Assembly: GCA_001692895.1 (NCBI GenBank)
Contig: KV748195.1
Location: 496,001-560,000 of the forward strand
Length of the DNA: 64,000 nt
Direction of reading: 5' to 3'
Source of the DNA: Cenococcum geophilum 1.58
Lineage: Eukaryota; Ascomycota; Dothideomycetes; Gloniales; Gloniaceae
In this document: piece by piece, positions 36,694 through 51,400 of the stretch
Numbering within the stretch: position 1 is the first letter of the stretch
Layout of the letters: every line of letters starts with the position of its first letter
Notes under the pieces: model-generated
The model's input: the letters and a program-made list of their open reading frames with translations, nothing else
What the model was told of the DNA's origin: nothing
The model's database searches: none
Position numbers and translations under genes: made by a program

Positions 36694-37115
36694 TGTAACG
36701 AAACCTTATAGCAAGTACTACGATGGGCTCGTTAATAGGCTAGGTGTGTAGGTAATGCAAGTAAGTCAACAACGTAATAATAACTAGTGGAGTAATTGCC
36801 TAATAGATTAACTCTAATCATATTCTAAGAATTACTATAAGGAAGGAACTATCTAGGTAGGGACTAAGGGTCCTTAAATACACAACCGTACTCCTAAGAA
36901 ATCCTTCTTATACGTAATGTACGTGTGCTCTATCTACTTTGTTATAGATCCTATAAATTATACAAATTATATAAATCACCTTACGTAACTTATACTACTA
37001 TTTCTCGTTATATAGTTTTACCGGCTTTATCCTAAACTATACCTATATTAACTAACTAGCTTCTTCTAACTCTTCTCTAAGTAGTTATAATATTGTACTT
37101 AAAGCGTCCGTAACA
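36694..37115 (-). repeat. LTR (3' LTR of Gypsy copy 2)
   Basis: Starts TGTAACGAAACC and ends CCGTAACA; 422 bp, retaining both TG and CA ends. It differs from copy-1 LTRs mainly in the central part (GTGCTCTATCTACTTTGTTA), which suggests a distinct subfamily. Confidence 0.95.
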
Positions 37116-40100
37116 CTATCTCCCTCCTCTCTATCTTTGTCCTTAAAGATCCCTAGTATCTCTAGGTTATTTACTAGAGGTATAATATCTATCTAATTAA
37201 TTTAGTTAATATTATTACTTATTATACCTAAAGCAATTTCTTCTTCTTTTATAGCCCGTTGGTCTTATACTATTGCTATTATATTATCTTTTAGTGAGAT
37301 TATACCATCTCCGTGTTCTCGTTATGCGAAAGAGGGGTTAGTTTATATTGCGTTAGTAAGTCCTTTATCCTAGCAACTATCCTCTTACTTAAAGTATACC
37401 AAAGCGAATATTCGTTCGTCTTGCGACGTTTACTTTATTTCTAACACTAAGTATACACGTCCTATTACTCTTAATAGTTATTAAGTTCCCTAAGTAATTT
37501 ATTATAGGGTCTTATATTTAATTTACTGCTATAAAGCTTAATAATAAGCTTTTAGTAGCGCTAGCGGAACTTTATTATTCTTATAACGCTAAAAAGGAGG
37601 CTACTAATGCTTAGTAAAGAGCCCTTAATTCCCGTCTGGCTGCGTCTACTTAGTTAATCCGTCTTAAGAAAGTATATAAGAAGGTTTGTTTTAAGGAGTA
37701 GAAACTTATAAAATAAGGTCTATAGGAACTTAGTAATAAGAGAACTAACTCTTTTTCTATAAAGGGAACAACTCTAAGTAGTTTAGCAGTCGCTCTTCTT
37801 AGGTCCCCCTTAGGTAACTTATTCTTTAGCAATCCTTCTTTATTAATATTACCTAACCTATTTTCTTCCGATACTCCTATACCTTTCCTATAGCATTTTT
37901 TAAATTCCCTAGTAGTTCCTAGGTAGTCTCAGTATAGCCTATCTACTTTACTTTATACTATATTTTATTATCTATATCTTTATAACTAATAATCTTTAAA
38001 ACTTGCTATTTGTCCTCTTCTTGCCCTCTATACATATCTCCTTTATAAACTAGTGGCTTAACATTCCTATATACTAGCTTTAGCATTATAATATGCTATA
38101 TAGGGTAGATTTTTATTTTAGCTAGTAGGTTTAACTTAAATATAACTAGTAAAATCCTTTACGTAATTTTAAAAGGTCCTAGTCTAATATAGTCTAACTT
38201 CTTACTTAGTCGTTAACTCTTAAAATTTTTATATAGTAGCTATACTTTATCTCCCTCCTTAAGATCTAGTCCCTTAGATCTCTTAGCATTATAATATTTC
38301 TTTATTCTTTACTATACTACCTTAGCTATTTCTATAAGGGTTTTATAAAGATTTATTAAAGTCTCTATTCTTTACTTAGCTATGCTACTTATCTTCTTTA
38401 CTTAATGTAGTAATAATAATGTTCTTAGCTTATATCCGTAATTCGCCTTAAATAGTAAAGTGCCCATTCCTTCTTATGGTGTTATATTATATATAAACTA
38501 TATAACTAATAATAGTAATACCTAATTATTTTATACGTAATTAATATAGTGTTTTAGATACTGCTCTAGTGTTTAATTTAATTTTTTTGTTTAACCGTCT
38601 ATCTGCGGATAATATACGGTAGAAGTTACTGCTCTAACTCCTTACTCCGCTAAGAATACCTCCTAAAATACTACTATAAATTTTAGATCTTTATCTAATA
38701 TAATCTTACTTAGTGCTCTATATCTTATAAATACTTCTTTAATATAGATTCTAGCGACATCTTCTGCTAATATTTCTTCTGTATATACTATAAAGTATCC
38801 CTACTTTGTAAGCTTGTCCACTATTACTAAAATCACGTTATAATCTTATCCTATAATAGGATCTTTTAATTTTAGTAACTTTATAATAAAGTCCTATAAT
38901 ATAACCTCCCATAGTCTCTCTAGTATTTTAATAGGTTATAGCCCTCTATATAGCTTATACCTTATTAGTTTATTTCTTTAGCAATCTAAACACTCCTTTA
39001 TAACTTTTCGTGCTATACCCTAGATTCCGTTAATAATGTACTCCTCTTAAAGTCTTAACACTAATCCCGTAGCTCCGTTGTATCCTTAAGTTAGTCCCTT
39101 ATAAAAGTCCTCTATAAAGTGCTCTGCTATACTTCTTAGTTTTCGTATATATCCACCTATAGATCTTTTAGCTATATTTTTAGAATTCTTTATACCTAAA
39201 AGCTTTCTAGTAACTCGTAAACTCTCTCTAACTTATCTTCTTAAGTTGCTATAATTTTTAGATAATTGTACCTAATCAGTCCATCTATATCTTTTCGTAG
39301 TAAAGCCCTTAATGGCTTCTCGTTATTTTATAGTTTAGCTTTTTAACTTAACGCATTAGCTCGCGTGTTATCTATACCCTTAGTATACTAAATCTTAAAA
39401 TAGTATTCTATAAGCATCTCTACCCATCTAACCTATCTTTAATTAAGTTCCTTTATTGTTAGGAATCCCATTAGGTTCTTATAATCTATTTTAATTATAA
39501 ATAGTTTTTCTATACCTTATAAGAATACTTTCTATTCCTTTAGTACTGTAACTATACCTAATAACTCCTTATTATAGATATTATAGTTTAGTTCTAGTAG
39601 TATTATCTTCCGACTATAGTATACCACTAGGTGCTATCTATTTAGATGCCTTTATATAAAGTATACCCCTAGTATAAAGTCTAATATATTTATTTCTATA
39701 ACCGTTTCTAGTTCTAGTTAATAAATTTTAAGAACTAGCTCCTAGGTAAATAACCTTTTAACTTCCTTAAATAGTTCTTATTATTCCTTTCCCTATATTT
39801 ATAGTTTTTCTTTTTTTGTTAATCGCGTAAATAGCTTAATATTTCTTAACTATTGCGCTATAAACCTTCTGCAGTAATTATAAAACCCTAAAAATAATCT
39901 TAACTGCGTAACGTTCTTTAGTTCCTACTAATTTACTATAGCCTCGATCTTCTTTAGATCTATACTAAGTTAACCTAATTTAATAATAAATCCTACAAAA
40001 TCGGTCTTCCTAGTAAAAAACTTGTATTTCTTAATTGCTACTAGCATCTATTCTTTTTATAGTCTCTTTAAGACCTATTTAACGTGTTCTCCGTGTTCCT

Positions 40101-43100
40101 CCTCCGTTATTAAGTAGATAATAATATTATTAAGATATACTATAATAAATTTATCTAAGTATTCTCCTAATATATTATTAATTCATTTCTAAAATATTAC
40201 TAGCGTGTTTATAAGCCCGAATTGTATAACTAATAGTTTATATAGTCCTTTCTTTAACCTAAAGGCTGCCTTTTATTCGTCGCCTTCCTTAATTCTAATC
40301 TAATAGTACGCCTATCTCAGATCTATCTTCGTAAAGATTTGTGCATTACCTATCCTATCTTAGATTTTGTTAATTAAGAGTAAAGGATACCTATCCTTCC
40401 TAGTAATGCTGTTTAACTATCTATAGTTAATATACAGCCTTAGTTTACTATTTTTCTTTAGTATAAATAGTACTGGATAACCTACTAATAACTGCAATGG
40501 TCTAATGTATCCCTTTTATAGATTTTCTTAGATAAACTCTTTTAGTGCTCTACCTTTCTCTTTAGTAAGCTTATAAATTAGAAAGAACCTTAAACTTATT
40601 CCTAGTTCTAATTCTATTTTATAGTCCTATACTATATACTCTAATAGCTTTTTACTTTCTAATAACTATAGTTTCTTGCTATACTTATAGTATCTCTTTA
40701 GTATATAATCTAACCCTTTCTTAATTTCTTTATATATCGCTCTAACTTAGTACTATACTAACTTAGTTTATTATTGCATCTTATGGCGTTAAGTATTCTT
40801 AATATTGACCTAACCTATAACCTAATTGATTTTTAGATTATATTCCTATAACTAAGGTATTCCTAGTACTACCTTATTATTCCCTAATAGTAATATATTA
40901 AAAGACATCTTAATCTATCTTCCTTTAATAGTTAACTAAATAGGTCCTGTTTTAAGATTAATAATGCCTCCTCCGTAGGCTATCAGATCTCCTAAAATTG
41001 TCACTAATAGGTAAGAATACTCCTTTTTCCTATATAATAATCCCATTCTTTTAACTACTGTTAGCGAGATATAGTTTCTTATTACTCCACTATCTATTAA
41101 TACCTTAAACTGTTAATCTTACCACTTTATTTATAAATTTAGGTACTATTCTTAAATTCCTTTAAGGGTTTAAGCTCTACTACTAGTTCCCTCTAGTTTT
41201 ATAGGCCTTTACTTTTCCTAACTATTAGCTGCTTAATCCTGTTTATACTTAGTCTAACTTAGGCTAATACTTAGTTTGCTTTTTATCTTTAATATACTAT
41301 AGATATATATTTTAGAACATTCCCACCACTATTATCCGTCTAGGCATTCTTCCGTAAAAAATCTTCCTAGTTAAAGTATTAAGTCCCCTTATCCTTAAAC
41401 TTTTATAGGGTACTAACTATATATATACTTAGCGTTTTAATATTTCGCCTTATCCGTTATCTAATATATCCTTATTAGATACTTCTAATTTTTATTCTTA
41501 GGTACTCTATATATATTATACGCATTATCCACGCATACTATCTATAATAGTGTATAATATACTTAGTGTCTTAGGTTAACTCTTAGCTCGTCTTTATCCT
41601 TAAGTTTAAACCTTTCTCGCGTTAATCTAAGCGTTATAACTTTATTTGCAGGTACTAAGATTCGCCTTTTGCTTCTCTAGTCCTCTAATTACTCCTCTAG
41701 ATCCTTTAATATTATAATTAAGGCTCCTTTAATGTAAGTTATAGCCTTTTCCGTAATTAGGTAGTCCTAGATAACTTTTTCATCTAACTATATATAGAAA
41801 TCTTCCTACTTATTATTATATCGTTGTCTATACCACTTTTAGTACAGCCCTTTAAGTATATATAGCTTGTTTATAAGGAAGTATCTTTTTATTACTATAT
41901 TATAATAGCCTTTTATATATCGTTTTTCGAACCTAATTAGAATCCCTAAATCCTCTTCTTATTCTAGTTTAGTAAGCCACTTAGCTCTTAGTATGCCTAT
42001 TCTAGGTCTATTAGTAATTCTTTATACTAGCGCTCTATCCCGTATACGACCTAGTATACTAGATCTTTTATCTAGTTTCTGCTCTTGCTATATAGTAATT
42101 CTTACTCTAAATTCCGCTATAGTTTCTTTCTTTTCGCGTCTTATAAGTAGATCCTTAAAGTCTTCTTACTTCTTAATTCCCTTATTAATGGTCCTTATTT
42201 GTGTATTAAAGTCTTAGTTCTATAGGATTCTTAATCCTAAGCTTACTTCTAACTTAAGTTTAGCTCCCGCCTTAGTCTAACTAGGCGTTTATAGTGTTCT
42301 CATCTCATCTTAAGAGTCTTAAATCTCACTTATCTCGTCTTAAGAGTCTTATGCTATGGGAAACTTCTATCCTAAACTTATTCGTATGTTACTAAACTAA
42401 GCTACTGCCCTACTCCATCAGTTTTCGTCTATCGTAGGTCCTTAGGTGTACCTTATCTTATCTTAAGAATCTTAGTCGTTTCTTATCTCATCTTAAAAAT
42501 CTTAAGCCTTTGGCCTCTTACCTTTATTAAGTGGTAAATTAGCACTAGCAATTTTCTGCTTACTTAATCCCTTTAGGATACTCTTCCTTCTGTCTCGTAA
42601 AGCGATAGATACCGTATCTAACAGTATTATAATGCCTATTACTAAACCTTGCTCTATAGCGGTCTCAGTCTCTACTTCTATTACGTCATTAAGGTTTAGA
42701 TACCCCTAGTTAGTTCCTTTATCTTTCTTATTGCTATTAATTAATAAGTACTCTAACTCTATTGTTATTATTGCAAATCGTTATCCGTATATTACTATAA
42801 CATCTTAATCTAGCTTATAAAGTTAATCTTATTCTTTATCTAACTCTTTAGTTCCTTTAAGTCCGCTTAACTCTAGCTCTTATAGCCAATAGCTTGCGCC
42901 GTACTTAGCGTCTTTATAAATTTGGTATATATTATTATAATAAAACGCAAAACTTTTAATTAAACATTCTTTTATTCCTTGCAGTATACTATCGTCCCTC
43001 TATACATATGTGCCTTCTACTAGTTTAGTTCCCTTTATTATATAGTAACTCTAACTATCTTTATAATCCTTTATAAAGTAACCTTGTTTCTTGCAATTTA

Positions 43101-44145
43101 TATAAGCTCCGTCTTTAAACTACTAACTTTACTATAGAGTCCGCCTAAACGTCTTCTACTGCTAAGATTTTTAGTTTAGCCTTTACTCCTTAGTCTTATA
43201 ATTACTAGATCCTTAACCTCTAGGTTTTTATAGTTTCTTACTTTATCTCTTATAGGTTTCTTTAGTACCGCTTAGGTCTATTAGCTTTGCGCCATACTAT
43301 AGTTTCTAACTTAGCTTTAGTCGTTGCGTGCTTTACGTCTTATATAACTATAAAACTCTATTCTAGCCTCTCTTAGCCTATTCCCTTTAGTAGATCCAAT
43401 TGTTAATCTTAATCGCTTAATCTATTAATTCCCTTAGGGTATCCGTATCTTCTATTAGAATAATTACGTCCTAGACTTTAGCCTTAAGTCCTTATTTATA
43501 CTATGCTATAAGCGCCTTATTATTCCACTTAACTTATATAGCTAGCGTTTAGAACTATATTATATATTTAATTACTAAGGTTTATTACGTAATGTCTTAG
43601 AGTTTTCTTTCTACTATAGTTACTACCTCTAGATCTCTAAACATTTATATAAGTCGCTCTATAAATCCTTCCTAACTTAAGAATATAAACCGTACCTCCT
43701 AATTAGTAGTTGTTATTCTATTTACCTATATTTCTATAAGGTAAGGCTCGAACTACTTAAGTGCCCTCCCTAATAGGAATAGTCCCGCGTAAGCTATTCG
43801 ATCTATAAGTATTAGCAGTTTCACTCCTTCTTGCGTAACCTTAAAGTGCATTTATATAAGAAATCCTTTAAGCTTTAACCTCTCTCCTAAGAATCTCTTA
43901 ATTAAAGGTAACTTAATTTTTGCTGCCCCTATCCTGTTAATCCTTTATTTAAGCGTCGCATTGTTCTCTATTAACTAGTTAACTATCTCTTATAGTTGTT
44001 TAACTATCACAGGTTGTTGCAAGTTAGTATCTGCTATACTAGTGTCGCCTAACCTTGAAGTAGTTGCCGCCGTCGATAGCGTTATAGTAGCTGCTTTTAG
44101 TAGCATATTATTCGACTTATTAAAACCGTAACTAGGTAGTAATTA
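37116..44145 (-). pseudogene. Gypsy copy 2 gag-pol, inactivated
   Basis: On the minus strand the zinc knuckle reads INCKKQGYFIK near 43105-43060, the protease keeps LIDSGVIRNYIS near 41105-41060, and the reverse-transcriptase box reads VYLNNIIIY near 40150-40108, the same Asp-to-Asn loss as in copy 1. Stops are dense; the longest open stretch on this strand is 60 codons (37832-37650). Confidence 0.9.
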
Positions 44146-44567
44146 TATAACGGAACCTTGTAGTAAGTACTACAATAGGCTTGTTAATAGGCTAGGTATA
44201 TAGGTAATACAAGTAAGTTAACAACGTAATAATAACTAGTGGAGTAGTTGCCCAACAGATTAACTCCAATTATATTCTAAGAATTACTATAAGGAAGGAA
44301 CTATCTAGGTAGGAACTAAGGGTCCTTAAATACACAACCGTACTTCTAAGAAATCCTTCTTATACGTAATGTATGTGTGCTCTATCTACTCTGTTATAGA
44401 TCCTATAGATCACATAAATTATACAAATCACCTTACGTGACTTATACTACCATTTCTCGTCACATAGTTTTACCGGCTCCATCCTAGACCGTACCCGTAT
44501 TAACTAACTAGCTTCTTCTAACTCTTCTCTAAGTAGTCGTAACATTGTACTTAAAGTGTCTGTAATA
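44146..44567 (-). repeat. LTR (5' LTR of Gypsy copy 2)
   Basis: Starts TATAACGGAACC and ends CTGTAATA; 422 bp, equal in length to its partner and directly followed by the ATAAT target duplication. Confidence 0.95.
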
Positions 44568-44572
44568 ATAAT

Positions 44573-47500
44573 ATATCCTTCTAGCTATTAAATAAGCACT
44601 ATAATCGGCCTCTTTCTTCTTTAAATTAAGCGAGATACCAAGCTTTTAAGGGCGTTAGTATAAATGTTATAGATCTATACGTTGTTAGAGTCTAAATACT
44701 TAAGTACTAGTCTACAATTTGGCATAAAAATTCCCGTCTACCTAGTTCTTAACTAATTAAAACACTAACTTAGGTAATCTAAATAAGGGTAATCTATATA
44801 TAGATTATAGAATCTATAATAAGGCTATTAAATTCCCCATCTATTACCTTGGTTAGAAAGTAACTATATCCTTATAGTTAAATTAGTTATACCATTAGAA
44901 GATTAGTGGCTTTCCTAATTTAATTACTTGGTTTGTTAAGCGACAGAGACTTAATGCCGACTTTGGCGAACCCGGCCATTCTAACCCTAAGGAAGCCTTC
45001 TATTATAAGTGTAACTACTCTACCCCAAGTATTTTAACGCGAAAGAGGCTATTAGTATACTTTAATAGAGACTTTTGTAAAAAACACCGCTAAAGTATCC
45101 TTACTTAGTTAGTATTATTTGCCTTTATAAGATAAGGCAGAAATGTTATATTTTTATTAGGAAGCAAGGTTATGCGTAGAAATATTAAATTTACTATTTT
45201 TAAATTCTCTATATAGTTCTTAATAGTAACTTATCCCCTACCTATTACCTACTTTATCCCTAGTATTATACTCTATATTATACCCTGCATTATTATCCCC
45301 TATATTACCCACCTACTTTACCTATCTACTTTACCTATCTACGCCTTACTAAGAGTAGCAGGTTAAATTATCTATAGGCAGTTCTTAGATTATAAATAGC
45401 TTATCAGAATTATAAGATTTGTTTTAATATTTATAGATATAAGAATTGCAACTTATAACTATAGTAGTATTTAATTTTTAGGCACTTGCAACTCTACTTT
45501 AAAATCTCCCGAGTAATCCTTACGTTGTAATAAATAACTTTGCCATGTTCTTGTATCTAAATTATAAACGCGGCTACTAAGGCCGTAGTAATTCTCTTAA
45601 TATCCCTTATAATAACTATATTATCCTTTATATATAGTAAAAAGGTCTAATATAAACCACTTTACCGGTTACAGTTTTAATGACCTTAATAGCTTTAACG
45701 GCTTTAACAAATCCAATAACTCCAACGGCTTCAACAAATCTAACTACTTTAACCTCTTTAGCAGCATCTAATACTTCGCGTATAACCTATTTAGCAATGA
45801 ATTCGGCCTTTACTATACTAGCTTTAGATATTTAAAAGTAAGTAACTTAATAACCCTATTAATATTAAGTTAGTATAGAACGACTAACGAATATTTAAGT
45901 CTTAGTGTTAACGGAGAAGAAGGGAGTAAGACAAATTTATAGGGCATTTAAATAAATAGTCTTTAAGATTTAATTAGTGCTATCTTTAGAATATATAGTA
46001 GTAGTTAAATAACGCTAGTAGTATTTCTTGCCTTAATATTATAAACTAACTAGAATTTAGCTATACTATATCCAAAATAGTTCTAAGCCTACTACTATCT
46101 TTTATTTTACGTTTTGTAAATCAACGCGAAAACAAAGCTAGAAATTTAATACCTAAGAGAATAGTATAAAAATCTTAATAAATTAAAGATACCGTTTACG
46201 GTATCTCCTATAGCTAGCTAGGGTTTGCCATAATTCTCTAATTTATACCTACTCTTAGCTTCTTAAGCGCATAAATATAAACATATCTAAATATCCTTGT
46301 TATACTACTAGAGCCTAGCTAGAGATATAGCACTCTCCTATTTTTGTTCTCTAGTACCCTCTCTAATACCCTCTATTATCCATCTTACTAAAATAGATAT
46401 ATTTTTTAGATAAACGTCTAACTTCTTAGGGTTAATATTATTAGGTTCCCCTCTTCCTCTTTTAGTAAACTACGCAATTCCCATTATAGCGCTAAGATTC
46501 TATACAGTAAGGTGTAATTCCCCATTGTTTATTTTCTTACAGTAGCTGTTCCCTAGATCGTTAATATCTTCTTTAGTAGGATTATTATAGTCTACTAGCA
46601 ATTTTTAAGGTACGTTTATAGATAAGATAAGCCTATAGATTAGGGCCTTTTTTAAGCCGTATTTAATTAGGTATTCTTTAGTTAAACCAAATAGTCGCCA
46701 GCCTTTAATAGCTATATCTGTTTTATCCTCTTCTAGCAATTGGTTTTACATTTCTTTAGTAAAGGCCACACTAAGTCTAACTAATAGTAAGATATAGATA
46801 AATTCGCGTATATAGTTCGGGCTTTATATAAGTAGAGACCGCCTTTTTTTTTATACCTATTACTTTTAAAACTTAATAGCTATAAGAAAATGCCTGCCTC
46901 CTTGCTCTAACCTTAAATAAAAACTTATTACCTTTTTCCAATTATAAAAGCTATATCTTTTAACCAAATACGAGTAAACGGCCCTAGAAACGTCAATTAA
47001 GAAAGAGCGATAATAATAGAAATAGAGTAGTGGTATTAAGGTGCGAATTATTTCTCTAGATAAATATAATTTTATTTAAAACTATAAAGGATTATTACTA
47101 TAAATAGACATATTCTAAGCCCTTATAATAACTATAGTTTATAATTCTTTAGTAGCCTAAGCGAGATAAATTAGCTCTAGCATTACTTAGATACTAGGAT
47201 TTGCAAATAATTAGACCAGGAGATATGTCTGTCATTACTATCGCCACGCCCCTTACCGCACCCCACTTTCTCCATCACCCCCTTACTACGCTCCTTACTA
47301 CACTCTACTCTCTCTATTACCTCGCCACATTCCTTACTACACCTTACTCTCTCTATAGCCTCCTTAGCCAACTCCTCTAGTATATATACTTACTTTACTC
47401 TATACTTTCTATAAATAAACTCTATATTTATCTACCTAAAGTATTTCCGTGGGTAATAAACCACTAACCTTTTATCTTTTGCGTATATACCAAGCTCTAG

Positions 47501-48316
47501 CAAGGTTATTAGCAATATAGTATTTAGATTAAATAACATAACAATTACTATAGCGCGCTCTAAGCCGTTAGACTCCTATTTAATTTACTTCCATACTTCT
47601 CTATTTAGTTTATTTTGTAGTAAAGAGCTATCCTAGTTATTACGTCATAGGTTTAGAACTGTAATTTTATACGGCTTAAGGAGCTCTATAATATCCTTTT
47701 GCCATTTTATTACTTTACTATTTTTAATACTACTAGCAAGGAAGATAGATTTTCTAGTAATAGTACGTATAGCTAGTGGCTAATAGACGATAGAGTTAGG
47801 GTGCTTATCCTTAATAATAGGCTTAGTGGATTCTTTAGTAGAAATTGTAATGCTTAGGGTAGTAGGCGTAGAGTTAGTAGAAATTCCGGTAGGACTTAAA
47901 ACGATAGGGGTCCCAGCTAGTTCGGCGTGAATTTTAATAGGAATAATAGCAATTAAGGATATAGTAATTGACTATAAGTCTAAGAATAGATATAAGGCAA
48001 GCTTATAAAAGATAACTTAGATAAAAGTCTTACTTATTAGTTCTGTATAAAATAAAACAGTTTATAATAGTTTCTTCTATAAGTGCATAGTATACTTACT
48101 TTATAGGTCTCTCCTTAATAAGGAGATATAGAAGTCTGCCTTAGAATAGAAGGCTTAAATGCTAAACTCGGCCTAAAAATAAGAGAGCCTTAGAACGTAA
48201 GGCACTCTAGGCCCTATATATCTCTCCTACGCATTTAAAAGAGTGGTGTAAATTTAACTACTACTATAGCCCTATAACTATGGACCTTATACTAACCTAC
48301 TTGGTCTATTATTTAC
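44573..48316 (+). mobile_element. Older RIPed repeat, unclassified, right part
   Basis: Continuation of the sequence interrupted by Gypsy copy 2. Plus-strand coding relics are visible: about 44950-45070 (EAFYYKCNYSTPSILTRKR), an Asn/Phe-rich repeated tract near 45670-45770 (FNDLNSFNGFNKSNNSNGFN), and about 48180-48300 (LERKAL, THLKEWCKFNYYYSP). A minus-strand repeat at 47371-47183 gives a charged ERVxCSKE peptide. It is cut by the Copia element at 48317. The family is unknown; the relics may belong to more than one element. Confidence 0.45.
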
Positions 48317-48481
48317 TGTTGGATATATAAGGGGGATATCACGTAGCTACGGTTCGTAGATAGTATAATGATTGTTATTCTTAATTCTTTTTAGGAATAA
48401 GGAAAGGGGTAAGGAACTTAAGGTTCCTTACCGCGCTAGGGCTATGTTAACACGTGACGGCAACTTGCCTTATTCCCGACA
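48317..48481 (-). repeat. LTR (3' LTR of the Copia element)
   Basis: Starts TGTTGGATATATAAGGGGGA and ends TATTCCCGACA; 165 bp. It differs from the other LTR at only a few positions, all apparently transitions. Confidence 0.97.
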
Positions 48482-51400
48482 CTGGCAACTCTTCTTTTTG
48501 TGGTTGCCATCTATATATATATAAACAGACAGGATGCAACAATACCTAATAGTGTATAATAATACTAGATAGTGTACAATAATACTAAACAATATGCGAC
48601 AATATGCGACAATGCGGTAGTTGGTAGGATTTGGCGGATAACGCGAAGATATAGGGGCTGCTAAGGCGCTAGTAGTAAGCGAGCTAATGGCGATTTTCCA
48701 TCCCGGGGATGGAAAATCCTAATTGGCCAGCTTAACGACTAGTGTTAGTAGAACTCTACACCGCCACCCAAATTAATTAGGCGTGGCGCTCTTGGTACAA
48801 ATCTAACTAATTAAACAACTTTAACCGGCGGTTGAAGTTCCATAAGATCTTAACTTCTCTAAATTTCCCTCTTAACCTAACCTTTAACTCGCATATATAG
48901 AGTATTTATATTAATAAACGTCTCTAGTACCTTATTTAGGTTTACCTTCGTCATCACATCTGCTAGGTTATCTTAGCTATTAATCTATTAGATCTTAAAG
49001 AGTTCTTAACGCTTATAGGACTGCCAAAGTGCCATAATATCGATTATAAGGCGTTTCTCCTTTATAGTACTAAGCTTAACTAAACACTCGTAAAGGGAAT
49101 ATAAGTCGGTACACACGATCGTAGGGATAGTAGGAAGTTTAAGTCGGTCTATAATTATCTTAAGGGTAGTTCCAATTGCAATTGCTATATTAACTCCACT
49201 AACTATTCCATATATCTCTAACGCTAGAACGCTTTAAGTAACGCGCTTACTTTTGGTTAAGCTCTAATAGATAAGATTGCTGTAGATCGTGAAGTTATTC
49301 TCTCCAGTAGATTTATTCGCGATAATAATCTTATATCCCAGCTAGGAGCTAAAATCTTTATTATTTATAAACAATCTATTAATAAATATAAAGAGCTTAG
49401 CGGTAGGAAGATTAATAGGCACATAGAGTAGTCCCCAATTAAAATGGTTCATTTACTAGAAAAGATATTTATTTAGGGTAAGAATGTCGTCCTTAGTTAG
49501 TTTCTGGTGTTAGGCGGCAACGGAGAGATTAAATAAAGCCTTAGGTTAATAAATAGAAGCAATATAAGCTCTATAAGCGCGTTACTCCACGTATCCTTGC
49601 TTTAGGGAATTAACGTTAATAACATTAATCTTCTTACCTTAACCCTTCTGGCGCAAAGTAATAGAATCCTTATTTAGGGAGAGGATACATCCATTAAAGA
49701 GTAATGGTGTTATTAAATTAAGCTTTTCTTTTAGCTTTACTATAAGATTTGCCTTTACTAGCTTATCTTCTTTAAGAGCTAAGAATTAGTCATCCCCTAA
49801 GATAATTATATCGTTAGTTTACATACCAACGATTCCGAACGGAGTTCCTATAGTTATAATAAGGAAGCAGGGATCGAATATAGAAATAGTTATTAAAAGC
49901 TTCTCTTTATAGTGCTTGCTATAGGTAGCCCACCAGTAAGTTTCTGCCTCTACAATTCTATATAATGGCTTAAGCACAACTATGATCGTATCTTTAGGAT
50001 ACTAGTGGCAAATTTGCTCTAGAAGGTATACCAATATTAAGCGCTAAAGGTGCGTCTCTAATTAGGTATAGGCTTAAATAATATCTCATAAATAAACCGC
50101 CATTCCATTCTTTATTAAGGAGGGAGCTAGCGCAACAATAACTTGCTAACTAGCTTGTTGAATCATGGGAGACTACATAAGAATTACCTCCTTGCTATTA
50201 TCGTTGTAGCCTTAGATAACAAGCCTTAATTTCTTAAATAGGGCGTTAGTAGCTTTGCCCTTAATCTCGTTAACTATTTTTAACTTAAAGATGCGAACTC
50301 CATCGAACTTAGTAGGGTTATACTTCTTAAATTTAAAGACTCCTCTTATAATAAGACCATTAATCTCCTGCTTATCGGATACTTGGAAAGGAGCTCCTAG
50401 AGTTATAATACGACCTTCCTTTTAAAGCTGTTTTGCGAGTTTAAAGTTAGCCTTCTCCTTAGCTGTTATAAAGGCCATTAATAACTTAACTCTATTCTCA
50501 ATGGCGGCAATAAATTGTTCTTCAAAATTAATAAGATGTTGGCGATTTCGTAATCCCTTTAGGCGACCTCTGCCGCGTCATAGTTATAGCGCATCTACTA
50601 CAATTATATTAGGATTGTAGTCGCCTTCTGGAGCATATTAATTATAGTTCTCTTCTAGGGCATCTTCTAGGGCATCCTATAAAGGCTTAGAATTATTATC
50701 TTTATAGTAAGGCTTAATAATAGTTAAACGGAATTAAATAGGTCCGTGAGGTATCTAAATAGTATAAGTTTAACTATTAATTGCAATAAGTTAGTATAGG
50801 CCTAACCATCCTCCCTTTTTACGCCATACGTGTACCTTAGACTAGAGTGGTAGATTAAGCGTAGTTAAGGTATTTAGGCCATTTCTTATTCCTAGTACAT
50901 TATTAACCTAGCGTGTAGCGTAGAGACATTATACCTCCTTTATTGCCTTACGAATAGCCTTAGCTCGTTATATAACGGAGGGAGATAGTAAAGAATCGTT
51001 AGTTATTTAAGGGTAGGCGCTAAAGACTAGCAATATAGGTATAAGTCCATCTAGGCCAGCGGAATCGTTAATAGCTTTAACAGCCATTTACAAGGTAAGT
51101 TCTTCGCTAGCGTTCTTTAGTTTTAAAGAGATAATCTTATATGCGCGGCGTAATGGCGCGTAATATCGTTCCACTTTTTTAACACTATTATATGCCTTAA
51201 TAGGGACTTCCTTAACCTTAATTGCCATTGCCTTTATCTATTATCGAAACTCTATAGATAAGAAGTTCTTTTTTACATCGTAGACGATTTAATTAGGGGG
51301 TCCTAAATAGATATTAATTCAGCACAATTAAAGGGTCTCCCATGCGTTTCTGGCTAATATATCTTTTAAGAAACGCGCAGCTTAGAAGGAGGTTAAGAAG

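Larger units (their letters stand above)
36694..44567 (-). mobile_element. Ty3/Gypsy LTR retrotransposon, copy 2, RIPed
   Basis: A 7874-bp element of the same family and orientation as copy 1, with 422-bp LTRs and a perfect 5-bp target-site duplication ATAAT (36689-36693 and 44568-44572). It lacks the MITE of copy 1 and so shows the empty site. Confidence 0.95.
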
